A stretch of DNA of 64,000 nucleotides, taken from positions 8,978,241 through 9,042,240 of the forward strand of contig CP154955.1 in NCBI GenBank assembly GCA_039621445.1, given 5' to 3'. The translations under genes were made by a program, and so were the position numbers. This document shows, one piece after another, positions 52,001-64,000 of this stretch. Under the pieces are notes generated by a model. That model made no database searches and had not been told where the DNA came from. It was given only the letters and a program-made list of their open reading frames with translations. The first letter of the stretch is position 1; each line of letters opens with the position of its first letter. This DNA is from Euglena gracilis. Taxonomy: Eukaryota > Euglenida > Euglenophyceae > Euglenales.

Positions 52001-52200
52001 AGATTATGACAGGTCCAGGGGGGGGGCAAAATTCCGAGGCAACAAATCAATTTGCTGGTGCACGCAAACCACGTTCGCATGCTGATGCCAGGCTGTGAGA
52101 TAAATCAGCACAGATGCAGCAAACCATGGAGTGAGCTGAGTCTCAAGAGGAAAGGTGGGCCTGGTGTGGGAAATGGCGGGAGCTGGCGGAGTTGGCTGAG
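49090..52200 (+). repeat. ~750-bp tandem repeat, about four units
   Basis: CAAATTCAACAAACCG with GAGAGAGCTG and CACCGCGGTCTGGA recurs near 49216, 49815, 50581, 51331 and 52105. Each unit also carries GAGCTGCAAGAGAAATTTGT and a GTGGGTAGTGGGTGGAGG block. Unit length is about 600-780 bp. No gene is supported. Confidence 0.85.
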
Positions 52201-52560
52201 TGGGCCGGTCGCGAACATCGTACGATGATCCCGCCGAGCGCGAAGGGCAGGGAACGGGGCCAGGGCGACGAGGGAGGGGAACATCTGCGGCGGTGAACTT
52301 CGTACGAGGATCCCGCCGAGCGCGAAGGGCAGGGAACAAGGCCAGGGCGACGGGGGAGGGGGTCGTCTACGGCGGTGAACTTCGTACGATGTGCAGGCCG
52401 TGTGGAACGGCAGGGTTGATGATGAGGGCGATGGGCGAGGTGTCCTGGGGCAAATGCGAAATACATCGTACGATGACCTCGCTGCGGGGAACGGCAGGGA
52501 AGGACAGGATGGCGACGAACAAGAAGAGGGTGAGTTGTTGGTGAACTTCGTACGATGACG
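52200..52560 (+). repeat. ~85-bp tandem repeat with TCGTACGA palindrome
   Basis: Five copies of TCGTACGA (or near match) at about 85-bp spacing, several followed by TCCCGCCGAGCGCGAAGGGC. It links the 750-bp repeats to the 50-bp array. Confidence 0.85.
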
Positions 52561-52569
52561 TCGGGAGGC

Positions 52570-55520
52570 GGCCCGGGGCGGGGGGTGAATGAGGGCGTGC
52601 CCGCTGGGGGGCAGAGGCCGGGATGGTATGATGGGGTGATGAGGGCGTGCCCGCTGGGGGGCGGCCCGGGGCGGGGGGTGAATGAGGCCGTGCCCGCTGG
52701 GGGGCAGAGGCCGGGATGGTATGATGGGGGGGATGAGGGCGTGCCCGCTGGGGGGCAGAGGCCGGGATGATATGATGGGGGGATGAGGGCGTGCCCGCTG
52801 GGGGGCAGGGGCCCGGATGGTATGATGGGGTGATGAGGGCGTGCCCGCTGGGGGGCAGGGGCCGGGATGATATGATGGGGGGATGAGGGCATGCCCGCTG
52901 GGGGGCAGAGGCCATGACGGTATGATAGGGGGATGAGGGCATGCCCGCTGGGGGGCAGGGGCCCGGATGGTATGATGGGGTGATGAGGGCGTGTCCGCTA
53001 GGGGGCAGAGGCCATGACGGTATGATGGGGGGATGAGGGCGTGCCCGCTGGGGGGCAGAGGCCATGACGGTATGATGGGGGGATGAGGGCGTGCCCGCTG
53101 GGGGGCAGAGGCCGGGATGATATGATGGGGGGATGAGGGCGTGCGGTCGGGATGGTATGATGGGGTGATGAGGGCGTGCCCGCTGGGCAGGGGCCGGCAT
53201 GGTATGATGGGGTGATGAGGGCGTGCCCGCTGGGGGGCAGGGGCCCGGATGGTATGATGGGGGGATGAGGGCGTGCCCGCTGGGGGGCAGGGGCCATGAC
53301 GGTATGATGGGGGGATGAGGGCATGCCGGCTGGGGGGCAGAGGCCATGACGGTATGATAGGGGGATGAGGGCGTGCCCGCTGGGGGGCAGGGGCCTGGAT
53401 GGTATGATGGGGTGATGAGGGCGTGCCCGCTGGGGGGTAGAGGCCGGGATGATATGATGGGGGGATGAGGGCGTGCCCGCTGGGGGGCAGAGGCCATGAC
53501 GGTATGATGGGGGGATGAGGGCGTGCCCGCTGGGGGGCAGAGGCCGGGATGATATGATGGGGGGATGAGGGCGTGCGGTCGGGATGGTATGATGGGGTGA
53601 TGAGGGCGTGCCCGCTGGGCAGGGGCCGGCATGGTATGATGGGGTGATGAGGGCGTGCCCGCTGGGGGGCAGGGGCCCGGATGGTATGATGGGGGGATGA
53701 GGGCGGGCCCGCTGGGGGGCAGAGGCCGGGATGGTATGATGGGGTGATGAGGGCGTGCCCGGATGGTATGATGGGGGGATGAGGGCGTGTCCGCAGGGGG
53801 GTAGAGGACGGGATGATATGATGGGGGGATGAGGGCGTGCCCGCTGGGGGGCAGAGGCCATGACGGTATGATGGGGGGATGAGGGCGTGCCCGCTGGGGG
53901 GCAGGGGCTCGGATGGTATGAAGGGGTGATGGGGGCGTGCCCGCTGGTAGAGGCCATGACGGTATGATGGAGGGATGGGGGCGTGCCCGCTGGGGGGCAG
54001 AGGCCGGGATGGTATGATGGGGTGATGAGGGCGTGCCCGCTGGGGGGCAGAGGCCGGGATGATATGATGGGGGGATGAGGGCATGCGCGCAGGGGGGCAG
54101 GGGCTCGGATGGTATGATGGGGGGATGAGGGCGTGCCCGCTGGGGGGCAGGGGCCGGGATGGGAGGATGGGGGGATGAGGGAGTGCGGTCGGGATGGTAT
54201 GATGGGGTGATGAGGGCGTGCCCGCTGGGGGGCAGGGGCCGGGATGGTATGATGGGGTGATGAGGGCGTGCCCGCTGGGGGGCAGGGGCCCGGATGGTAT
54301 GATGGGGTGATGAGGGCGTGCCCGCTGGGGGGTAGAGGCCGGGATGGTATGATGGGGTGATGAGGGCGTGCCCGCTGGGGGGCAGGGGCCGGGATGGTAT
54401 GATGGGGTGATGAGGGCGTGCCCGCTGGGGGGCAGAGGCCGGGATGATATGATGGGGGGATGAGGGCGTGCCCGCTGGGGGGCAGAGGCCATGACGGCAT
54501 GATGGGGGGATGAGGGCGTGCCCGCTGGGGGGCAGGGGCCCGGATGGTATGATGGGGTGATGAGGGCGTGCCCGCTGGGTGGCAGAGGCCGGGATGATAT
54601 GATGGGGGGATGAGGGCGTGCGGTCGGGATGGTATGATGGGGTGATGAGGGCGTGCCCGCTGGGGGGTAGAGGCCGGGATGGTATGATGGGGTGATGACG
54701 GCGTGCCCGCTGGGGGGCAGAGGCCGGCAAGATATGATGGGGGGATGAGGGCGTGCCCGCTGGGGGGCAGGGGCCATGACGGTATGATGGGGTGATGAGG
54801 GTGTGCCCGCTGGGGGGCAGGGGCCGGGATGGTATGATGGGGTGATGAGGGCGTGCCCGCTGGGGGGCAGAGGCCGGGATGATATGATGGGGGGATGAGG
54901 GCGTGCCCGCTGGGGGGCAGAGGCCATGACGGTATGATGGGGTGATGAGGGCGTGCCCGCTGGGGGGCAGGGGCTCGGATGGTATGATGGGGTGATGAGG
55001 GCGTGCCCGCTGGGGGGCAGAGGCCGGGATGATATGATGGGGGGATGAGGGCGTGCGGTCGGAATGGTATGTTGGGGTGATGAGGGCGTGCCCGCTGGGG
55101 GGCACGGGCCGGGATGGTATGATGCGGGGATGAGGGCGTGCCCGCTGGGGGTGCAGAGGCCTGGATGGTATGATGGGGTGATGAGGGCGGGCCCGCTGGG
55201 GGCAGGGGCCTGGATGGTATGATGGGGGGATGAGGGCGTGCCCGCTGGGGGGCAGGGGCCGGGATGGTATGATGGGGGGATGAGGGCGTGCCCGCTGGGG
55301 GGCACAGGCCTGGATGGTATGATGGGGGGATGAGGGCGTGCCCGCTGGGGGGCAGAGGCCGTGATGGTATGGTGGTGGGATGAGGGCGTGCCCGCTGGGG
55401 GGCAGAGGCCGGGATGTTATGATGGGGGGATGAGGGCGTGCCTGCTGGGGGGCAGAGGCCGGGATGGTATGATGGGGGGATGAGGGCGTGCCCGCTGGGG
55501 GGCAGAGGCCGGGATGATGT
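52570..55520 (+). repeat. 50-bp minisatellite array, ~58 units
   Basis: Unit: GATGAGGGCGTGCCCGCTGG, GGGGCAGRGGCCGGGATGGT, ATGATGGGGT. A shorter form (GCGTGCGGTCGGGATGG) recurs as a higher-order variant. Long Pro/His/Ser ORFs on the minus strand (868-1,196 codons, in all three frames) arise because the unit has no stops. They are not annotated as genes. Confidence 0.95.
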
Positions 55521-55639
55521 GATCCTGGCAGGTGGGGGGGGTGGTCGGGACCCCCCCCCCCCTGGGGGCCAGGGGGGGGGGGGTGGGGGGACACCCCCCT
55601 CCACCTAAACAATGGCGTGGTCCGGGTGACCAATTTTCG

Positions 55640-57000
55640 GCCCCGGCTGCGGGAAGGCTGCCGCGGGCTTAGGCAACCGGGCCCACGCTCACTAGTCCGT
55701 GGCCCGTACAGAAGCTGGGGTTGGGGCCGGGCCAGGACGGTAGAGCAAATGCCGGCGCTGCTGCCCGGCATGAGCCAAGCACCCACACAGGGTGGGGGGT
55801 GTCTGTCCGGGGGGGGTCTGCGTGCCGTGAGGGGCCCCGTCCTGGGTTTCTGCAGCAAGTGCGCAGGGGGGATCGTGTGGGTTCGGGGCTGGGGTGATGC
55901 TGATTTGCGGGGGGGGGGGTGGGGGACGTTTATGGGCACAGTGCCTGGGCGGTGCAAGGCCGTGAAAAATGGGGCGGGGGCAGCCTGGTGCAGGGGTGGG
56001 GGGTTTGTCTCAGAGGGCTGGTGTCGCCCCGGTCAACCCGGTTGGTGGTACTGTATGATGATGCCAGGGTGTGGCCCGGCACTCTTAAGCGAAGACTTGC
56101 GGGTGGTTATCGCGTAAAGAAATAAGTATTGCAAAAAAAATTGCCAGGTAACGGGTTGGGGCTGGTCTCTGAATGCAGGGGCAACTGAGGGTGGCCAGGT
56201 GGCTACTGCGTGAGCACGGGTGTCTTCCGGTGGGGCCTCCGGACGGGGGGGGGGGGGAGCGGACAAGGTGCGGACGTGCCGTGTCTGGGTGATTTGGGGG
56301 GGGGGGGCGCGTGCGATCGGTTCCGGGAGGGGGGGGAATTGGCCGCCGCAGGCTCAGGCGACCGGGCCCGAGCTCATTGGTCCGTGGCCCGTACGTAAGC
56401 TGGGGTTGGGGCCGGGCCAGGACGGTGGAGCGGATGCCGGCGCTGCCGCCCGGCGTGCGCCAAGCACCCACACAGGGTGGAGAGGTGTCTGTCGGGGGGG
56501 GGTCCGCGTGCTGTGAGGGGCCCGTCCCTGGATTTTCGCAGCAGGTGCACGGGGGGGGGGGGGGTTGGGTGGGTTCGGGGCTGAGGTGATGCTGATTTGA
56601 GGGGGGTGGGTGTTAATGGGCTCAGTGCCTGAATGGTGCAAGGCTGTGAAAAATCAGGGGGGACTTGCGGGTGGTTATCGCGTAAATTAATAAATTTGTA
56701 AATAAAAACAGGGGAGCCTCAAGTTGGGGGTAGGGGTGACTGGAACTGTGTGCTAGCTGGGGGGGGCGCAGCTTTTGGTGTGCCTTCGAGGGGTTCTCCA
56801 TGTAGGAATTAACCGCAGGTAACTGTGATTGCAGGTCGAGGGAGGTTGGGGGGCTCGAGCAAGCAAAGGCCAGGTAACGGGTTGGGGCTGGTCTTTGAAT
56901 GCTGGGGCAGCAGAGGGCAGCCAGGTGGCTATTGTGTTAGCACGGGTGCCGTCCGGTGGGGCCTCCGGATGGGGGGGGTGCGCACGATGTGGTGATGTGC
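55640..57000 (+). repeat. ~0.7-kb duplicated segment
   Basis: GTCCGTGGCCCGTAC..GCCGGGCCAGGACGGT occurs near 55690 and 56375. ACTTGCGGGTGGTTATCGCG occurs near 56095 and 56665. GTAACGGGTTGGGGCTGGTC occurs near 56148 and 56871. Two imperfect units. No gene supported. Confidence 0.75.
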
Positions 57001-58490
57001 TGTGTCTGGGTGTCCCTCCCTGACGAGTTTCGTGGGTGGCTCCGGTGAAACTTGCCAAGGCGTTGATCATGTGTGGTCTTTGGTTTTTTTTGGGGGGGGT
57101 CCTTCGGCCTTGTGCGCTGGGTTGAGAAAAAAAATTGGGGGGGGGCGCTCCTTTCGGGGGATATGCCTATGCCAGCTTGATGGTTCAGGAATGGCAAGGG
57201 CAGTCAAATGACCGCGTCTCAGTTGGCGAGTCACGACGTAGCACGCCTCGGTCCCTTGCACGTCAAATGTTGCCCAGTGTGACTTGGCCAGCAAGCGTGG
57301 AAAGCAACCTGGGAATGGGTGTTGTCTTTGTCCTTCGGTGGCAGAGGTGATGGGGGTTGGGGGACTGAGGGGCGTATACCAAGCCCTCAGGACTGCGTCG
57401 GGCGGCCCCGAGCCTGGCGCAGTCTTGTCAGGGTACGCTTGCCGGCCGGGAACTTCACGGTCCGGTGTCGCTTGCCCGCCGAGAAGATGTAACGCCGGAA
57501 AAAGAGCCCCCCGTGTGTGACCTGAGTACGTTGTGCCCCGTGGGCGATGGCCGGCCACACGGGGAGGGGGGTTTTTTTTTCTGTGTGACCACCCGGCATG
57601 CGTTCCGGGTGGGAGGATCACGATGAGCTCGTGGAGGCTCTCGAGCAGGGCTGGGGGCCCCCAGGGGCGATTGCTTCCCCTTAGGGCCGTGGGAGTCCAT
57701 TTAGGGCCCCCGGGCGGGGGATGGCGGCCCGCTCCGGGGAAGTCGGGTCGGGTTTTGAGTGTGTGATTGGTGTTCAATCTGCGCTCGGTTTTGGTAGAGC
57801 GTGCCTGCTGGGGCGTTGGGGGGTAGGGTGGTGAAAGGGGAAAAGGCTTGCTGAGCAGCACTGTGAAGCTGAGGCGCTGGTGGGCGGGGTGGAGGGGGGG
57901 GTGGCGGCCCTTGCCCGTTGGACTCTGTGGGGAGGTAGGGAGGAAAAAAAAATTGCTATAGTAAGACTAGTTGCGGGGGGTGGGGGGCTGGTGGCTGTTC
58001 AAGGTTTCCCGGGGAGGCCCCCCGAGTGTGTGAAGGTGCCCGATGGCACATAGAATCCCACTGTGCAGGGAGGTACTCGAGGTCGGAGGCCGGCCCGGGG
58101 TCCCCGGGCCGAGTGGTGGAAGAGCCAGTGTAGCAGCGGCCCCCCCCACTGGTGGGGCGGAGTGGGGGGAGAGAAGTCCAGGGAGGCCTGGTAGGTTCTC
58201 CGAGAACATGAGGGAAAAGCCTACGAGACCCCTGGATTGGCTGTGGGCTGTCGGAGTTGCCGTCAGGGGCCACGTGGCGCAGTGTGGGGGGGGGGTAGGG
58301 GCGATCGGGCACCAATAGCCGAGCGTTGGGGGGAGGGTTGTGTGGCGGGGGGGGGTCAGCGGTGCTGAAAAAAGGTGGGGGGCCACCTCATCCCAGGTTT
58401 GCCCGGTTAGCCATGCCTAGGGCACGTTGCCACCTCTCCGCCGAAAATCGGTGAGGCTGGGCGCCGCTGGGGTCCCGGTGGAGAGGCCCT
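57000..58490. other. GC-rich DNA without recognised gene
   Basis: Long minus-strand ORFs (for example 57067-57861) are Pro/Thr/Arg-rich, with no domain and no splice pattern like the recognised exons. Probably part of the satellite-associated block. Confidence 0.4.
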
Positions 58491-58689
58491 GGCAGGTGGG
58501 GGGGGGTGGTCCGGACCCCCCCTGCGGGCCAGGGGGGGGGGGACACCCCCCCACCTAAACCATGTACGCCCTCCTTATATCAAACCCTGCACCTCAGCCA
58601 GGCATTCTCGCCAGAGGTGGACCCTCCTGCTCACCCATTTTTTTTAATGCTTTTAATTGGAAAAAAAACTGCCCATTTTTTAGTCAACA

Positions 58690-58923
58690 TCACGAGTAAA
58701 GCAACAAGGCTAACAAAAGAATCAAGCATCTGCAATGCCGAAGGGGAATCCCCAAATGATTCCTCCGATAGTCCAGCAAATCTTTGACAACTGTGTTCAG
58801 GTCATTTTGCAAAGTGTTCTGGGTGGGAGCCACCAGCAAAACGTCGTCCAGGTAAACAAACACCTGTATGCCCCCTTTTCTCCACACTTCTGGACACCTG
58901 ACGTTGAGATTTTGTGACACCAC
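58690..58923 (-). pseudogene. Reverse transcriptase fragment (YLDD box)
   Basis: A minus-strand stretch reads GIQVFVYLDDVLLVAPTQ and then LQNDLNTVVKDLL. YLDD is the catalytic box of reverse transcriptases, and the G-I-x-V-x-V-Y-L-D-D spacing suits LTR or DIRS-type elements. The sequence before it has stop codons and the following region does not continue the fold, so it is a decayed fragment. Confidence 0.65.
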
Positions 58924-59490
58924 ACAGCGGCGTAAACAAAAACAATGTTCAACTGTGTGTGATTGCTCGGGGCCATTTCAAAAACAACCAAGAGCCTTCA
59001 ATGATGCCAGCCTGTTTGCTTTTGGTGTATATGTGCCTTGTGCTACAGGGACACCTGCTATAGGACACCCCAATTCTCCCTCTGTGGAGCTGGGGCACAA
59101 TGCCACATGCTAATTACATTTTATGGGTTTACCATTTATTCCGACTTTCCAAAAATGCCATTGCGCGAAGAAATAAGCCAATTAGTGCACCCATCCCACA
59201 GGGTGATGGGACAAGATGTTAGTTCAATTAAATACATCAGTGTATGAGCACAACGCAACAAAAATCCACCATCTACCACACAACCACTCACACAAAACAG
59301 TAACACGCAATGCAACCTCCTGGATGCTTAGTTGCTGAACTGCAGTGGAGTACTCATCGCTTGAAGTGGACAACGCCCTGAAGCAAGAAACGAACCCCAC
59401 CCATTCATGTGATTTTTGACCACACTAAAAAAACACAAAAAAAAAACGAATTAGAATGAAAGATCCACAAAATCGTTAAACATCTGCATT

Positions 59491-61860
<2,370 letters not shown>

Positions 61861-62620
61861 CTGTGGCGGAGGGGGGCGCGTACAGCTTGGGAACTCACCA
61901 GCGCGCGTCTGGGGAACCATGCATCCCACACGCTGGGGAATTGCCGCCAGACAAATCACCGAGAAACAACAGGGGGGAACACAATCTGGACCCTCAAAAA
62001 AAGTAACACAAAAAAAAAACGCAAAAAAAAAAGTACCCTCCCCCCCCCGACCAGGGGGGGGGGGGGGTTGTGAACGCCCCAACCTACAACACCCGACTTA
62101 GGCAGCCGAATTCGCACTTAAGCCTTTTCGTGTTGGCTTGGGCAACTTCGGCCACCAAGAGAGACAAAATTTTTTTTTCTGGCTGCGTGACACACAAAAA
62201 AAAAGAACAAAAATTGTTATTGCCGGCGCAACCCCTGGGACTTTGGCGCAAAATGGTGTTTTTGGGGGGTCCGGAAATGGGCTCCACACCTCGAAACCCC
62301 AAGACCTTCCCTTGAAAAAAAAAGCAAAAAAAAATGCGCCAAAAGAACCTTTACCGCCCTTTTTGCTCCTTTCGGCTGTTACCCCGGGGTGTCCTTAAAC
62401 TGCCGGTGGTGTGCATCCTGGTGTTTGCCAGACTGCTTCGCATATTCGGGGCGTCGGTGTGGTGTTTTTTATGGTGTGTTTCAAAACGCAGGGAGGAAAT
62501 GCCAGGGTGTGTGGGTGTGGTGTGCCGAAGCTGACGGGAAGGACGTGGGGGAAGGAAAGTGAGGGAAGGGGGGGGAGAAAATGGGGTGCGCTGGGAACGA
62601 AGGGAACGGGCGTTCCCGCC

Positions 62621-62851
62621 CAGGGGTTTTTTAAAGACCGGGGGTTCACCCCACCCCCTGCCCCCCCCCCCCCACCCCCGGGGGACCCACTCACTTTTCC
62701 CTGAAAATGGCAGAAGAGTCGCGAAAAATGCGAAAAAACAGCACCATTTTCAAAAATTTTCGCGCCGAAAAGGATACCTCCCCGGGGGGGGGACCGCCCG
62801 GGGTGCTACCCTCCCCCCTTCCCCCTGGGGGGCCAAGGCTAAAAACCCCTG
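62621..62851 (+). mobile_element. Family C element, copy 5
   Basis: Ends CAGGGGTTTTTTAAAGACC and GGCTAAAAACCCCTG. Perfect 8-bp target duplication ttcccgcc (62613-62620 and 62852-62859). Confidence 0.88.
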
Positions 62852-62869
62852 TTCCCGCCCAACTTATGC

Positions 62870-63740
62870 CTGGGATCTACCCAACCAGTTTTGTTGCAAA
62901 GAAAGAAGAAGCATGGGCGCTGAAGCGCACACACGTAAAATTGTGTTCGTGCGCGCATTTGCCCATGAACAAAATTTTTTCATGGTTTCTTCATGGTCGA
63001 TAAATGGTGCGACAACATACACAACCGTCAAACGATGGTGAATCGCTGGTGGCACAGGTGGTTGATTTGTGCTAAAGCGCGCATCACATTGTTCGTGGGC
63101 GCGAATGAACCACCTGCAAAAATTCGCACGAGGTTCATTTGCGCATTAGCGCCCACGAACAACATGTTACGTGCTTTAGCGCAAATGAACCAACAGTGGA
63201 GGAATAAAAAGCGCCATCGCTCAGCCCCGCAACAAACCACCTTCACTGGCTTCTGAAGGGGTTCCACCCCAACGACTCCACCAACACCTGGTATTATGGG
63301 GCCAATTTTGGTGTGGTGACAGGTCCCAAAGGTAGAGACAGAGGATCTCTGGAAGGTGGTGCGCAGCCACCCGATAACAGCGCACGTCAGCTGGCACCGA
63401 TTTTTAGCATCCCAAAAGCCTAGCTTTTGGCCCGCGGCTAGGGCTCCGCCGCTGCTACATTAGCTGCTGATGCTTCCTGGCATCGACCTCCCAGTGCAAC
63501 AGCACCCACTGAAGCGCCCACGTTATTTTCAGAAACCAGGGCGTGAGACTGGGGGACGGCGAGGTGCCTTTTCATGGCAACCGGAAGGCGAAGAAAGGAG
63601 CCCTCAAAAGCCCGTAACTTAGGACACACACACAATTTTGAAGCGAATGATGACATGTTCTTTGGCGCAATTGCGCCCACAAACAAACATTTGTTCGTGC
63701 TCGCCAAAGCACGCACGAACGTACATCAGTTGCGTGACGG
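62870..63740 (+). repeat. Fold-back repeats with GCGCCCACGAACAA motif
   Basis: 63057-63110 and 63130-63195 form an inverted repeat with ~60-bp arms (GCTAAAGC..TTGTTCGTGGGCGC..AATGAACC). The same words reappear near 62930 and at 63670-63725. No coding signal. Confidence 0.6.
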
Positions 63741-63885
63741 CTGGCAAACACAGTATGCAGCATGTAATGTCATATATCGCTCTATGTCCTAACGGGCAGC
63801 TGCACCCTGGCTAGTTGAGGCAAGACGTCCGCAACGGTACCAAATGTCGTAACGGCGGGGTTGGTCGTTGCTTAGGGGTGGTCGG

Positions 63886-64000
63886 CAGGCTTTTGCTTAA
63901 GGACCCCCTGGGGGGGGGTACTGGCCAGCCAATCGGCTGGACACTGGAAAAAACGGACTAGCTAGACCCCCCTCCCCCCGAGGGGGGGTCCGGGGGTCCT
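63886..64000 (+). mobile_element. Family B element, cut by window edge
   Basis: Begins CAGGCTTTTGCTTAAGGACC, then matches the 34,955 copy through CCAATCGGCTGGACACTGG and GGACTAGCTAGACCC. The other end lies outside the window. Confidence 0.75.

Noticed and set aside
52570-55520. CRISPR-like periodic array
   Set aside because: Units are contiguous and similar throughout, with no unique spacers and no cas genes; the genome is eukaryotic.
52367-55957. 1,196-codon Pro/His/Ser ORF as a giant repeat protein
   Set aside because: All three frames of the strand are open across the 50-bp array, so openness is a property of the unit and not evidence of coding.

Overview
This is a nuclear window from a eukaryote, probably a protist or alga; the lineage cannot be fixed from the sequence. 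Coding information comes as short (40-260 bp), GC-rich exons separated by introns of a few hundred to about 3,000 bp. The introns are full of C/G homopolymers, CA/TG microsatellites and small transposons. Single long ORFs are therefore misleading. The genes below were read by joining short exons at AG/GT borders and checking that the reading phase carried across each junction.

Three genes were recognised, all on the minus strand. (1) A NOL9/GRC3-type polynucleotide 5'-hydroxyl kinase, about 13.47 kb to beyond the left edge: eleven phase-consistent exons with Walker A and the D-x-D-L-G-Q region; its 3' end lies outside the window. (2) A complete derlin (Der1-like ER membrane protein), 24,665-17,467: eight phase-consistent exons, about 221 aa. 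(3) An RWDD2-like protein (RWD domain plus C-terminal DUF1115), about 36.0-28.7 kb. Minus-strand exon chains of unrecognised function lie at 13.9-15.4, 40.6-41.3, 42.2-45.0 and 59.5-61.9 kb. No host gene was found on the plus strand.

Mobile DNA is abundant. A 1.73-kb Merlin/IS1016-like element (26,075-27,806; about 90-bp terminal inverted repeats, 8-bp target duplication) carries the only plus-strand protein gene. Many 230-510-bp non-autonomous elements begin CAGG.. or CATAC.. and have 8-bp target duplications (hAT-like). Remnants of a non-LTR retrotransposon (RNase H plus CCHC knuckle, 46.4-48.1 kb) and of a YLDD reverse transcriptase (58.7-58.9 kb) are present.

From about 45.7 to 57.0 kb the window is almost wholly satellite-like: a degenerate minisatellite interrupted by the retroelement, a ~750-bp tandem repeat, an ~85-bp repeat with a TCGTACGA palindrome, a ~3-kb array of a 50-bp unit, and a ~0.7-kb duplication. 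The two largest microsatellites (TG then CA on the plus strand) sit in adjacent introns of the derlin gene, on either side of its 91-bp exon 4. No rRNA, tRNA, CRISPR array or prokaryote-style operon was seen.
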